From Diphasiastrum complanatum (Eukaryota; Streptophyta; Lycopodiopsida; Lycopodiales; Lycopodiaceae): DNA of 64,000 nt. The translations under genes were made by a program, and so were the position numbers. This document shows positions 44,462-56,010 of the stretch, one piece after another. The notes below the pieces were generated by a model. It searched no databases. It saw only the letters and a list, made by a program, of their open reading frames with translations, and was not told the origin of the DNA. Position 1 is the stretch's first letter. Each line of letters starts with the position of its first letter. The DNA is taken from the NCBI GenBank assembly GCA_029204225.1, contig CM055092.1:44688087-44752086 (forward strand), written 5' to 3'.

Positions 44462-45480
44462 TGTTGACTGATTATGTCGAATCCCCAAGATACTCGGACA
44501 GAGCAACTCAAGAGCACCTCTCACCTTAGACCGAGGAGGTCTCTAAGAAGATGAGACTAATGAAGACTGAGAGCCGAGTATGAGAGCCGAGGAATACTAG
44601 TTAGTAATGACAAGTAAGAATCGTGTAAGCCTCATGGTGAATCCCGGAAGATGGAATGACCATGTAGGAACTAGTATTTCTAGGCAAATGTAATAAATAC
44701 AAGTAGACCCCTCTTAAAGAAAGTAGAGTGAGCCACCTTTTGATGGTGACCTCTAGTGGAGGGCATTATTCCACTTGTAATTTGTGAAATGTGGAAATTT
44801 CACTAGGATGCCACCTAAGAAGCTCTTTTGCTTATTTAAGAGACTCCCTCTTTGTGTAGATGAGCTTTCTTGTGATTTGTATCAACGCCATGCTGAAATG
44901 AGAATAGCCTTCACGAGTTTGGTGCAACCATTGAGCTCCTTGATCATGCTTGTTTCTTGAGTGATGCATTTATGATCTTGCCCTTCCCTCCTTTTGTGTG
45001 TGGTTGTGGACTGTAGAGTGGAATAGATTTGTTGTTTTGTAGAGTGGATTAGCTTTCTTGTTTTCTTGTGGATTAATGTAGAAGCTAGCATTCAAGTAAA
45101 CTAAATAGGCTGGATCTGTGGTGTGATTCTTGCATATCTCTGTACAATCCAGTTCTTGATGTTCTTGGGATGTCCAAGAATCAAAAGGCTGGTTAATTTC
45201 TTGATTCTTGGACTTCTAACATGCTGTAGTTTAGTTCTTGTTTCTTGTTTATCAGTTTATGCAAATGTAGCTCAGTTCAGTGTAGTGTATGCTCTGATTT
45301 CAATCCGTTTTTAGAGTAAGTAGCAGTAGAAACTACTGAACGTTCATTGGCTTGCATGTTGATCTGTGAATGAGCGTTCTTGGCTTGCATCATCTATGTA
45401 GAATGTAAGTGCATTCAAGAGTGACGTCCCTGAGTAGTCCTCTGAGAGGCAGGACAAAGAGCATCTATAATACAACGTCT
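44462..45480 (-). repeat. LTR-like module 'E', copy D (inverted, right half only)
   Basis: The reverse complement of the right half of copies A-C, ending GTCAACA at 44462. It includes the conserved GAGTTGCTCTG, GAGAGCCGAG and AGGTGACCTC parts. It lies just downstream, in the minus direction, of the gypsy-type gag at 45592-47289, the expected place for a 3' LTR if pol has been lost. Confidence 0.65.
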
Positions 45481-45591
45481 ACATGTTTCCTTCTGTCTGG
45501 TTTGGCATCGTAAAATCAAGAAACTATCTAACGAATGCCATGAAGCCTGATAACATGAAAGAAACGGTTCTGAAAAAGTGGCCAGAAAGAA

Positions 45592-47289
45592 TCAAAGTAA
45601 ACAACAGGTCCTCTGGAGCTGGGGATCAGTCAACACAATTGGTCCCAACATCATAGGCTCTCCCAATTCGCAATGTGGATATGGCGTGCTCGTTTGGCTA
45701 CTTTGTCGATCCAAGTAGTAGTATGCTTGAACCTGACGACTTTCCTTCGCAGTCAATCTTACAAATTGAGGACTAGGTGTTGTCATTATACACGCTGGTG
45801 CTTGCTGGACTGGAGGCCTAATTCGGCTTGGATTTCCTGGATTTGGCCTTTGAAGAATGAATATACCCGGATGTGGCGTTGGTTTGGGCTGCTGCATTAT
45901 GGAACAATGAGACATTGGTTGAATCTTGCTCGTTGAGGGACAATCATCAACTTCCTTGGTCATTGCACTTCCCTGTTGAAGGCTGCATGATGGCACTTTT
46001 TCTTGGATCTTGTGCTGAATTGCCTTCAAGTTGCCCTATTGATGCTAGTCCCCTTTGTAATTCATCACTAAGAATTCTTTGCAGTGATTGTGCCAAGAGA
46101 CTTGGTAAAATCCGTTGGACTTCATGGGATGCCAATTTTTTTACTTCCTCAGTTACCATTGGCGTGATGGATTCTACCATCTCTATCTTCTGTGATGGTT
46201 TTACTTGTCTTCCCGAAGGTATCTTTGCGTACTTTGGGACTTTTGCCAGATTGTTCTCTTCGTCACTTGTTTCATAACCCGATGGCACCAAGATTTTTCT
46301 TTTATAGTGCGTTTGAAGTGGAAGGGTTACCACAGGTGCATGTCGGTGTACATAGGCCAAATGCCTCCTGGCTATTTGTGAATTTTTCATCGGACAATCT
46401 CGGCATGGATGATTAACTCCACATTGTGAACATGAGGGATCAAATGTCGATGGATCCCCTCGATGTGGACATTCAGCACAACGGTGTTTTCCTCCGCATC
46501 CATAGCACCTAACTGAGTGCAGTATGCCATCGCCTCTAAGTTGATAGACATACACTGGTAATAGATTTCCCTTTGGATCTTCCACAAAATATACTGGTAG
46601 GCTATTATGGTCCTCCATTAAGTTCGATGACATACAAGAGGATCTACCAAAACTTCTACCTTGCCATTGTTTGTTGAAGAAACTCGTGATTTAGATGGAT
46701 CAATCTGACATCCATCCTTCTGGTGAGCTCCTTGCTGGCTTGATTATGCTTCTGACCGTTGAACCGTTGGATCTTGTTATCGACGAACTTGTTGCTCTGT
46801 ATTTTGTCCTTTTGATAAGCACGGATTCTTGATTGGACACCTAGTACTTGGATGATCTCCAAAGTAGAAGTTACATTCGTCCTTTTCAAAAAACTAGTAG
46901 AACGAGCATAAGCTTGCTGACAGTTTGAAGTGCAAGATTCTTGGTCTTCCGCTGCACTTTGTTGCCTTGCATGGGGTTCCATTCTTGTTGGATCATCGCT
47001 CGTTGTCGACCTTTGTTCTTCTGATTCCCCATCTAGATAGGGAAAATCCTTCTTCGCGAGTGATATTTCCATCAAGACATCATCCTTACAAAGTTCTGCA
47101 AGCGACGCATAGGATGCTAACTCTTCTGATCCTTTTGGGCAGTCCGGCATAGTATTTTGCCATGATAATTTGTTGGGGAATCGGGGGATCACAATCCTTC
47201 ACTAGATGATAGATCCGATAGGTGTAGTCTCGGATTGTTTCATTAGAGAACTTTTTTAATTTTGATAATCCTACAAGGGTCGTCTCCAT
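45592..47289 (-). pseudogene. Gypsy-type gag with two CX2CX3HXCX2C knuckles
   Basis: Four overlapping frames, separated by frameshifts, read in order on the minus strand: 47289-47086 with NETIRDYTYRIYHLVKDC and MAKYYAGLPKRIRR (gag core); 47192-46656 (SLAELCKDDVLMEI, then a polar linker); 46633-45947 with two zinc knuckles, CYGCGGKHRCAEC (residues 43-55) and CSQCGVNHPCRDC (68-80), and a coiled-coil-like Leu-rich part; and 46029-45592, Pro/Gln-rich. No protease or polymerase follows. Knuckle spacing differs from the standard CX2CX4HX4C. Gag identity is inferred from the core and knuckles together. Confidence 0.65.
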
Positions 47290-48117
47290 AGTTCAGCACT
47301 AGAATGTCGCAAAGTAGCTAGTTGGTAAATTGCTTCAAGGTTTGTTCAATGACGCTGATGTTCCAAACCTTTTTTTTTTTTTTAAAGATGGAGAAGCAGA
47401 AGAGAAAGGAATTGGTGAATGGTAGATCAGTATGGATGAGAATAGAGACAAAAATAGATTTATTTGACAGAGATGGAGATAGAAGATCGAATAGAGATGG
47501 GACAGAAGAGTGATGGATGGTTGGTAACTGAAATGGAGATCACTCACCAAAGAGACTTGTGCTAATTTATTTTTACGGTTTTTTTTTTATGGTCTTTTTT
47601 TTTACGATCTTTTGTTTTACGGCCTTTTTTTTGCGATCTCTCTTTTTCTCTTTTTTTTTATTCTTTTACGGTGTTTTTTCCCTTTCTTATGGTTTTTGTT
47701 TTTTTTACGGTCTTTCTCTTTATTAAGGGAATAGAACCGTCGCAGTCGTGGAAGGAGCTATCTGAAAGATAGAGTCGCTCACCAGCGAGGCTTAGATTCT
47801 TTTCCAATTTTTAAGTTTTAAAGGGAATAGAACCGTCGTAGTCGTGGGAGGAGGCTATTCGAAAGATAAAGTCGCTCACTAGTGAGGCTTAGGTTCTTTT
47901 CCAATTTTTTTAGTTTTTATTTTATATTTTTCATACAAGGAAGCAAAAAACAAAAATCACAAAAAACGGCAAAATCTCAAAAAAAAAAAAAAGAAGCAAA
48001 ACTAACACAAAATCACACTAATCTAACCCCAAAAATTCCGATTTTTTTGTGTGAAAAAAGAATGGTGAGAGAAGGAAAAAAGAGAGGAAGACGTGGGAGA
48101 ATAGAAAGAGAGTAGAG

Positions 48118-48179
<62 letters not shown>

Positions 48180-48239
48180 TAAGGAAGCTATGTGACGAAG
48201 TGAGTGTGTGGCACTCCCCGGCAACGACGCCATTGTTGT
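47290..48239. repeat. T-rich repeats and a 92-bp tandem duplication
   Basis: 47360-47710 contains many runs of T broken by TTTACGG and ACGATC words. 47727-47818 and 47820-47910 are two copies of a 92-bp unit (AAGGGAATAGAACCGTCG ... GTCGCTCAC.AG.GAGGCTTAG). A GA tract of about 52 bp is at 48123-48174. No gene. Confidence 0.75.
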
Positions 48240-48381
48240 GTCGTCAATGTAGTATAGAGGTTCGTCGCTGGGAGCGGCAACCTCGCCTTCACCTGCATAG
48301 CAAAAAGAGAAAGAGAAAAGTTCCAAGTAGCGAGAGGCTTGGGAGGCCCGAGCACCTTCCCCAAACTATTCCGTCACTACT

Positions 48382-48445
<64 letters not shown>

Positions 48446-48498
48446 CTAGGTTGAGAAAGGCTTTGGGGGCTCGAGCGCCTACCCAAAGCTATTCTATC

Positions 48499-48542
<44 letters not shown>
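48240..48542 (+). repeat. Dispersed repeat M1, copy 2, with two GA tracts
   Basis: 48240-48382 equals 41254-41391. It is followed by GA at 48383-48441, a short related module (TTTGGGGGCTCGAGCGCC), and another GA tract at 48501-48542. The short module echoes the GGGAGGCCCGAGCACCTTCC part of M1, so module plus GA run has been duplicated in tandem. Confidence 0.8.
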
Positions 48543-48548
<6 letters not shown>

Positions 48549-48558
48549 AACCAAGAGA

Positions 48559-48902
48559 GTTTTATTAAGAAGAGAATGGAAGATGATACAATACAAAGGA
48601 AAATGGCTCTCTCTTATAGATTTTAGAGGTGAGTCTCCTTCACTCTCATTGGCCACTTCATTGGGACAAGGATTTCTAATCCAAGCCTTTAAAATAAACA
48701 CAACTTAAATCTATTGGTGCTAAAAAAGCACGAGGGCACTCACATGATTCATGTGAGTTTTCAGTTGGGCCCTTTTAGCTTTTTTATTTGCAACTTGACT
48801 TAGGGCCTCTAATGTCATTTTAGAGTTTTAAGCCCCTAGTCTCTTATTCCTAGGAATTACAACTTGCTACTTGTGCTCATTGGGTTGGGCTTATACAAGC
48901 GC
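48559..48902 (+). repeat. Dispersed repeat R2, copy 2
   Basis: Matches 43677-44015 with scattered differences, ends GGGCTTATACAAGCGC. It directly abuts a gag-like frame on the minus strand. Confidence 0.8.
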
Positions 48903-49180
48903 TTGAATTTTTTATCGCCGAAAAATACTTCTGGTTGGTAGCCCAAGTTAGTTGAGGTGATAGCTTGTAATTTGTTAAAAAGGTTCTGGATTTGGTTATC
49001 GCGTTGCTTATTACTTTGGTGAAGTTCCAGTACCGCTTTGCCCAAAGTGTGCAATAATTTATTAGAGTCGAGGGCCTCATCACTGTCTGGTGATACCGGT
49101 TGGATTTCTTTGTCATCACTTCCTGGTGATGCCGGACGGATTTTCGTATCCCCTCTCACTAGAACATCATCTTTGTCCAA
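48857..49180 (-). pseudogene. Possible gag amino-terminal fragment
   Basis: 107-codon frame: an acidic, Ser/Pro-rich start (RPASPGSDDKEIQPVSPDSD) and a helical part (LGKAVLELHQSNKQRDNQ, NLFNKLQAITSTNLGY). The last dozen residues are read from repeat R2. It may be the front of the same gag as 45592-47289, separated from it by 1.6 kb of repeats. No diagnostic motif, so tentative. Confidence 0.3.
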
Positions 49181-49956
49181 GTAAAACTGAAATTTTTTTT
49201 AAAAATATTTCAGTTTAATTTCATTTCGGGTATATTATCGTTAATAATAAATGTAACTTTACAAATGTATATTACCAAGACACTTTCTTATTAAAATTAT
49301 ACCAATGAAATTTGCAATTATGACTTAAGCAATTCTCATCAGGAAGTGTTAAATTTACACAAGCTAGTTTGCACAATTACCACTTGTAAATGACTTTGAG
49401 GCCATGTTGTGGGGTCACACGTGCCAAAAGCATAGGATACCTTATTCTAAGTCAAATCATTCACCTAGCTTGGAATGGTACTTTTGGGATATGTCCAAAG
49501 AGTGCATAGATAGGGTAGAGAAAAAGTAGGAGCTAAAAATAGCATTTGTCTCATTGTTTTTGGATGTCGAGGCATTGATCCTAAATAGGGTTAATCAAGT
49601 GGATCTTTAGGTTAGATGTTAGGGTTAGGTTACGATGAATACATAGAAGCCCTAATATGCTCAGATCCGAGCTTTACATGTAGCATTGATTGCTATGTAG
49701 ACATAATCTATTAGTACCTTCAATTCTTGATCATTTTGAGTGAAGAGGGATCTAGTGGTTTTTGATTTACAGGCACTAGACTTGACCTCACAGATCAAAT
49801 GCTCTCGAGAACTTTTAAAGCTCCGATACCATGCTTAACATTTGTTGATCTCGACATTTCACAAGCTCTAGAACCATGCTCATGTTTGATATGAGCTCTG
49901 AAATAGTCTCAGAAAATCTACACACAAAAGAGCATTACGAAGATGATGGTAGTAGA

Positions 49957-49960
<4 letters not shown>

Positions 49961-49999
<39 letters not shown>
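49961..49999. repeat. (GA)n microsatellite
   Basis: About 19 GA repeats followed by ATCTCATTGG. Confidence 0.97.
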
Positions 50000-50001
<2 letters not shown>

Positions 50002-50192
50002 CTCATTGGAAAAAAGAAAACACAAATATAGAAGCTACCACTAAAATGGATATCGATGTGAGATGTGGAATCTTCAACCCTATGGAGTCAAACCACAAAG
50101 TCTTAGACCATCAACTTCATTGTGCCTCTTTACTTACATCATTAGCACCTTGGACTGGGTGTAGGTCACATACACAAACATGTGTCAAGAGG

Positions 50193-50281
50193 ACTCTAGA
50201 CTTAGGGGGCTGGCTGAGTCTACTCACAGGATGACATCTTAGACTAAGATGTCGACTCAGCAACCCACCAAAGTCTAGAGT
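50193..50281. repeat. Foldback (inverted repeat) of about 90 nt
   Basis: Arms 50193-50219 and 50255-50281 pair over 27 nt with about five mismatches (outer ACTCTAGACTT / AAGTCTAGAGT, inner CTGAGT / ACTCAG). The 35-nt loop holds a second perfect hairpin, CATCTTAG-A-CTAAGATG, at 50235-50251. Confidence 0.8.
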
Positions 50282-51529
50282 AATGAGATTGTGTATTTTT
50301 TATTACTTAGAGAAAAAGAGGCCAAAGCACCTTTAGCACAGCAATTGTTTCCAGCAGGGATCAGTAATCAGAGCCAAGAAAAGAATGCAGGCGAAGAATA
50401 CGAAAAACCTAGAAAGCAATCATTGATACAGCCATGATAGCAATGAATGCATGTACAAAATGTATCTCTTAAAATCATCGTAGCAATTAGCAATCTACAA
50501 TTTGGGCCCAGCACACACCATGTATAATATATCAACCCATAGATCTCAAGTGAAATTCAACAAGTAAAATATGGGGTTCCATGTAACAATCTAACCTGTC
50601 AGTGACATCAGAGAAAGAACAGGCCAAAAGTTTGACATTCAAGGATTTGTGGCAAATACCCTTTGGATATGCAACCCATAAACAAATCTCTTGAACAGCT
50701 TTTCATCTTAGGATCCACAAATGGCATGAGATCATCTCAAGAAGACCTGCTGTAGGTGATGCTGCTGCAGGGGGAGCCCAGCAATCCACAAAATGTGGTG
50801 GCTGCAAACCCTCAAACCCCAGAACAGGTTAAGGGGGTTAACGGGATCACGACTCACATAGAAGAAAAACCTCACCCGTGAACACTCTGGTTATGTTAGG
50901 TTTGACAAACCCTAAAGGGCATCCACTAGAAAATACAGAGATAATGCTCATCTATATCTGAAACAAAATACGAAACTGATATTGGGAATTTTTGTAAAAT
51001 GAAACCGCATTAAGTTTCTAAATGATAGATCATAGTTATACATACATATATGGAAACAAAAAATTCCACGCAAAAAATCAATGATACACATGAGTCTCAA
51101 AGAATATGATACAGAAAACATCCAAAAACTTACCATGTGAGGCTGGAGATGACAGTAATATAGTCATCTTCCACCAAGAGAACAGCACCAGAAGCACACA
51201 GCCAACGCTGGCCATTATGATCATTCACTAGCTCGGCAGTTGAATTAATGTTGCACATACAAGTGATTTATCCCATGACATGAAGGTTATCTTTGCTTCC
51301 ATATGTACTTCTCACAAAGCACGACAAACTAATGTATGACAGGACACATGCTCAAGAAAACGGGAAAGCAAATCATCTTTGTTATCTTTTGAATCCTACA
51401 AATAGCTACACAGTTGCTTGCCAAAGGAAATAGCATCTGAACTTCACTCAGCCTTGACTTTCATGTTCAAAGATTGAATCATACGAACGAGTCCGGAGAG
51501 CAACAACACAGGCTCTCTGCATCTTTTGA

Positions 51530-53260
51530 TTAAGACCTTAGGGATGAACCTATCATTTCTACGTTAACTGGTTTAGGTGCTATCATGGGACTATTTCTAT
51601 GATCTTCATTGTTCAGAAACTCAGATCCCGCTAAGTCTGATTTGGAGATTGAAGGTGACTGAGGTGCAGAAAGAACAGAAATGGATGGGGTGGGTGATGA
51701 GCGAATGGAAGAGGGTGAGAAGGGAGGAGTCTGTGGAGCCTCTCGACCAAGAGGAGACGGTCGTGGTGAGATATCTTCCCTTAAAACATTTGACCCAGAG
51801 GCTGGCGGAAGATAAAATTTTTCATCCTTGACCTGATAGTACTCAGCAGTCCTCACTTCCTGGCAGAGTGAGCACAAACTACAAAAAAGCCACTGAGTGC
51901 AATCTGTCATCTCTGGCTGGTTACAGCACCATCTTTGGGCTGGCAAGTTGAAGGTCTTTCGCATTTTTATCCTCCAATATCCACCATACATCAGCCCAAA
52001 AATGCTGAGAGCTATTCCTCCCACTCCAAGACTTGTGCGCACAGCTTCGTTGTCGATATTGACAGCAGCAAGATTCAGCACAAAAAACGGAGCTGAGCAG
52101 AGAAGCAAGAAAGTTGCAATGTGGACATAACGGTTTCCAAAGCCTAGCCTATCCATATTCCATCCAAAGACACAGAAGCAGCAGGTAGTAGAAAGAAATG
52201 CCGATCCTGGATCACTGGTAAAATCAAAAAGGCCTCCTTGCCATTCAGGATTTTCCACCAGCTTTCCCTCTCTTGATGCAAATGAGAACTTTCTTTCCAA
52301 AAGCCAATAGGCTCTTTTCCCTTTACGAGAGGAGATTGGCATGCCGGATTCCTCTCTTCCTTTCTCGCATATATCCAGAGTTTCATCTGCCTCCTCTTCG
52401 GCAAAATCCTTACCCAATGGGCTAACAATGTTATAGATGCCAGCAGCAGCAGCACAGCCTATGGCAGAAGATAGGCAAATTGCAACCCCAATAGGAGGAC
52501 GTTTAGATCTCTTGTACCCCCAATTCAGGCCACAAAGCACATATTGTGAGAAACAATTCATGTGCAACAGTAACACTACTACCATCATATGAGCCCATTC
52601 ATGAGGCTTGCGAGTTCCATTCTTACAGTAAATTTTTCTGAGAGCTATTATGTCGCAGGGTTGCCATCTATACAACATCCATAAGTTCAGAAATCGCCCA
52701 GGGTGAACATATACACACATGAGCGTGAAGAGGGCGTTTATAATCTGATTACTCACCTCAAACCATGCGTCTCGGTCTTTCTTCTTTGGCAATGCAGAAT
52801 TCAGCATACCAACCATGACCATGAAAAGAATTGCCCCTGAGATTGCCACGGCAATAATCCACACTAGCAACGCCATGTTCTTGGGGTTTTTCATCCACTC
52901 CACGGCACACTGCTTAAGCAAATCCCACCTTACCTGTCCAACAATCGGAAGATTGATGCCATCCTTGAGACGGATGGATGTAGATGCAGGCGGAGTAGGA
53001 GTCTGCTCAGAGATCTTATCTTTGGCATCTGCTAGACGCTTAAACGTGACTGAAGTATTAAGCAAAACCCCCCTGGGCGTCAGTCGCATGGGAGAAGCAA
53101 GCCAAAATCCTGATTTTGGTGTAGAAGGCTCCTCATTGTCTTCTTCCTCAACCTCTTGTTGCTCCCGTCGACTACCCAAGAGTATCTTTGTTGAGGCAGA
53201 AGAAGGCAAAACAGAGGGCAATGATCCATTCTCCTGGCTTGATGCATCATTTACTGTCAT
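51530..53260 (-). CDS. PLAC8 family membrane protein (DUF2985 + PLAC8)
   Basis: 576 residues in one exon. Order: a Ser/Glu-rich cytosolic N-terminus (1-100), a DUF2985-type region with a first membrane segment (129-152) and conserved NALFTLMCVY, RKIYCKNGTRKPHEW and LLHMNCFSQY, further membrane segments (about 225-245 and 256-280), SPLGKDF, an acidic loop (285-300), and a PLAC8 domain (about 350-475) with WQGGLFD, two more hydrophobic segments and the Cys-rich end WCCNQPEMTDC then CSLCSLCQEVRTAEYY. The tail is Ser/Pro-rich. Plant members of this type are uncharacterised multi-pass membrane proteins; some PLAC8 relatives affect metal content or organ size, but that should not be transferred. 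The start is the first in-frame ATG; length and motifs look intact. Confidence 0.93.
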   Translation of the reverse strand: MTVNDASSQENGSLPSVLPSSASTKILLGSRREQQEVEEEDNEEPSTPKSGFWLASPMRLTPRGVLLNTSVTFKRLADAKDKISEQTPTPPASTSIRLKDGINLPIVGQVRWDLLKQCAVEWMKNPKNMALLVWIIAVAISGAILFMVMVGMLNSALPKKKDRDAWFEVSNQIINALFTLMCVYVHPGRFLNLWMLYRWQPCDIIALRKIYCKNGTRKPHEWAHMMVVVLLLHMNCFSQYVLCGLNWGYKRSKRPPIGVAICLSSAIGCAAAAGIYNIVSPLGKDFAEEEADETLDICEKGREESGMPISSRKGKRAYWLLERKFSFASREGKLVENPEWQGGLFDFTSDPGSAFLSTTCCFCVFGWNMDRLGFGNRYVHIATFLLLCSAPFFVLNLAAVNIDNEAVRTSLGVGGIALSIFGLMYGGYWRIKMRKTFNLPAQRWCCNQPEMTDCTQWLFCSLCSLCQEVRTAEYYQVKDEKFYLPPASGSNVLREDISPRPSPLGREAPQTPPFSPSSIRSSPTPSISVLSAPQSPSISKSDLAGSEFLNNEDHRNSPMIAPKPVNVEMIGSSLRS

Positions 53261-53800
53261 TTTGCCTTCACCACATCATACAGGCGCAATTAAACACGCC
53301 TGTCTATACCTGGAAAGACAAATCTGATAGCAGAACTCCAAATCTCCTGCCAATCAAAACCACACTACTGCAGATGCATAAACGGATGGTTTCTCACCTC
53401 CTAAAATCTGCTGCTACTGCTGGAAATCCCAGAAACAAAAATCTATCAGCAGAGCAGATTCCCTTGAGGTGAATCGCTTTAGGATGCGAAGACGAATTGC
53501 ATAAAAAAGCAGAATTGGTTCTTCCTGAATCCAGATGCAGAAACTAGCCAGAAACTAGACACTACTCCGATGCTGCTACTGGATCGCTGCTGCCGCTGCT
53601 GCAGCTGGAAAATTTCTGCACACACAAACGCGGTAATCGACCCACCTGCATCGATCTCGCCATGGAGAAGAAGGAGAAGGGAAAGCGATGGTAGCGTGAC
53701 GTGTTGCCCTCGCCATGCATCCTATTTCCTCGTCCTTTGGAAAGACTTAGGTCGTCCTGTTTTAGAGAGGACTTAGGTCGGCAGTATTTCAACCCTAATG
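53261..53800 (-). promoter_or_regulatory. Probable 5' leader and promoter side of the PLAC8 gene
   Basis: GC-richer than its surroundings, with no coding motif. A leader intron is possible: donor CAG|GTGGGT near 53645 and acceptor TTTCCAG near 53312 on the minus strand. The short frames here (for example 53562-53804) are not conserved-looking. Confidence 0.4.
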
Positions 53801-54499
53801 TCAATATCTTCTATTCAACGGCCATACTGGCTGACATGGCCTGGCTTTCTATAAATTGATATGCTTCTTCCACCAAAATATCACCCTAATAAAATGGAGC
53901 ACTGAAAAATCAAAAATCTACCTTTTTCTCCAAAGGAAAGGAATTAGATTATTAAAGTTGCCAGGGAATCTTAATTAAGTGGAGTTCCTCACCAAGCACA
54001 TCAAAATCACAAATCTACTTTTTTTCAAAGAATCAACGTATTTTTTTTTTATCCTTATAGTGCAGTTGAAAGGAAATCTAACTTTGGCTTTACCACCCTA
54101 GAGCAAGTGTGTTGACAAGAAATCTAACCTTGGCTTTACCACCCTAGTGCACTATGCCGCAACGATAAAAACTGAAATATAACATTGGGACATCTAATTC
54201 CAGCTGTAAAAACAATATTGCATAAATTTCCCTACACCTATTATATCATGGGACATCCAAAAAGTGGAATGTTATTGCTCTTCATGCTAAGTAAACTTAT
54301 GAGAGACCATCTCCCATGGTACTACGCCCCCCACAATAGGTGACCCCCACAATACTTGAGTGTAACATTAATTGTTGCCTCACTCAAATGATTGACAACC
54401 ATTGTAGGAATATGTCTAAAGCCTTGGGTCCAATTTGGCAATGCTTTACTTGCACACATATGGTTGGTTGGTTGGTTGATGTGTGTGTTTTTGTTGTTT

Positions 54500-54522
54500 T
54501 GTGTGTGTGTGTGTGTGTGTGT
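54500..54522. repeat. (GT)n microsatellite
   Basis: About 11 GT repeats, preceded by GGTTGGTTGGTTG. Confidence 0.95.
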
Positions 54523-56010
54523 TTTACATACATTTATATCAAATATTCTTTCAAAACAAGTGAAAACAAAAAGCTCAAATCTAAACTTCCAAGCATACTA
54601 GACATCTAGAATCTCATAGGCTCCAAAACTCAATGTAACTTTTTGTTGATGTAGGCTCATGCTAAACTTACTTAGGAGAAGAGTCATCAAGAAGCACATA
54701 GGCTCCAAAACTTAATGTAGGTTTGTTCTTTATGCTTTCTACAACGACCCTAGGCTCCATGCTCCAAAACTCATGTAGGTTTTTGTTGATGTACACTTTA
54801 AAATTCTTTATGCTTTCTATGACTTTTTTTTTATCTACTCAAATTTATATAAAAGAAGTCACTTTCTATAATCACTTTTACAAAGGTACAATTGTGTTAG
54901 TCAAAAGGTTTGTTAGTAGGTGCTTAAGAGTCAAAAAAAATTTTAATTCACTAGATGAGATAATTTGCTATGGAATTATTATGACATTAAAAGAAATTAA
55001 AGTCTAATTACTAAAAGTTGCTAAGTCGTCCTTCTTTTAGTTTCTCTTTCTTTCTAAGAGAGTGGTAGATGCTTCCCAATAAATCTCATCTACAATTATC
55101 GAAGTACCTTTTATGATAGTTTGATTGCCTCCACTCTCTTACATTCTTGGTCTAGATTTTTCATAACAAAGGTTCCAAGTTACATTCCATGTCTTATGTC
55201 ATTGAAGATGCATTGCTATCAATTTATTTGTCATTAAGCATCAAAGAGGTAGAATTGAATATGACATGGAATCTTCTATCAATGGCTCATATGATTTTAT
55301 TCAGTTTAAAAGTCTCAAATATTATGTGCCATCACCATATGCTAGTTGACAATGTCAATAAGAGGCAAAATATTGGTTGTTGACATCCTTCATGCCACTT
55401 ATCAATACCTCAAGTTGCCTCATGTCACATACATGTCTAAGCATGGACCGTGCTTAAGGTGAGACCCACCTCTACTATGTATATAGAGTTGGGAGAGCCA
55501 TTTATCATTTCTTTCAATCTACATTAGAGGTGGTGGAGACTCAATGTTCATAGGACAAGAAGTAAATTTTCTATTGTGATCATGTTTTATGTAGTCAGGC
55601 ATATACAGGGTGTATACAGGGTGGTAAAGATCTCATACATAAGCCGAACATGCCAACCACATGGGATGAGTTTCAGGAGGCCTTTAGGATGACATTTAAG
55701 AGTAGGCTTCTCTTAGCACGAGAGTAACTGTGTCATCTCTACATAGTATATGGTTGGGAGGTTAGGTGTTGCATATTTCCTTGTTTCTTGTTGATCCTTT
55801 TAAGTGGGCCTTGGCATTTTGGGAGTAAATTTTTTGTAAGTTTTCCAAGTTTCTTTTTTTACATGATTCAACAAAAAGAAAGCACATGGTGTTCTATGTT
55901 TTGTATACCACTATTTGAATGCTTATTATTAAAAATTGTGGTTTGGTACATGTGAAAAATCCCACAATCACATCTCAAACTAAGAAAAAAAAAATTGGAT
56001 TGTTTTGTTT

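Larger units (their letters stand above)
49181..51529. other. Intergenic DNA downstream of the PLAC8 gene
   Basis: No coding motif. Contents: GA tract 49961-49999; GCTCCGATACCA at 49820-49831, the reverse complement of a tRNA-iMet-type primer site (possible decayed minus-strand LTR to its right); a foldback at 50193-50281; and the likely 3' untranslated region of the PLAC8 gene just below 51530. Confidence 0.5.

Noticed and set aside
54640-54830. Repeated GGCTCCAAAACTCAATG phrases as a structured array
   Set aside because: Only three or four loose copies with unequal spacing; weak compared with the other arrays.
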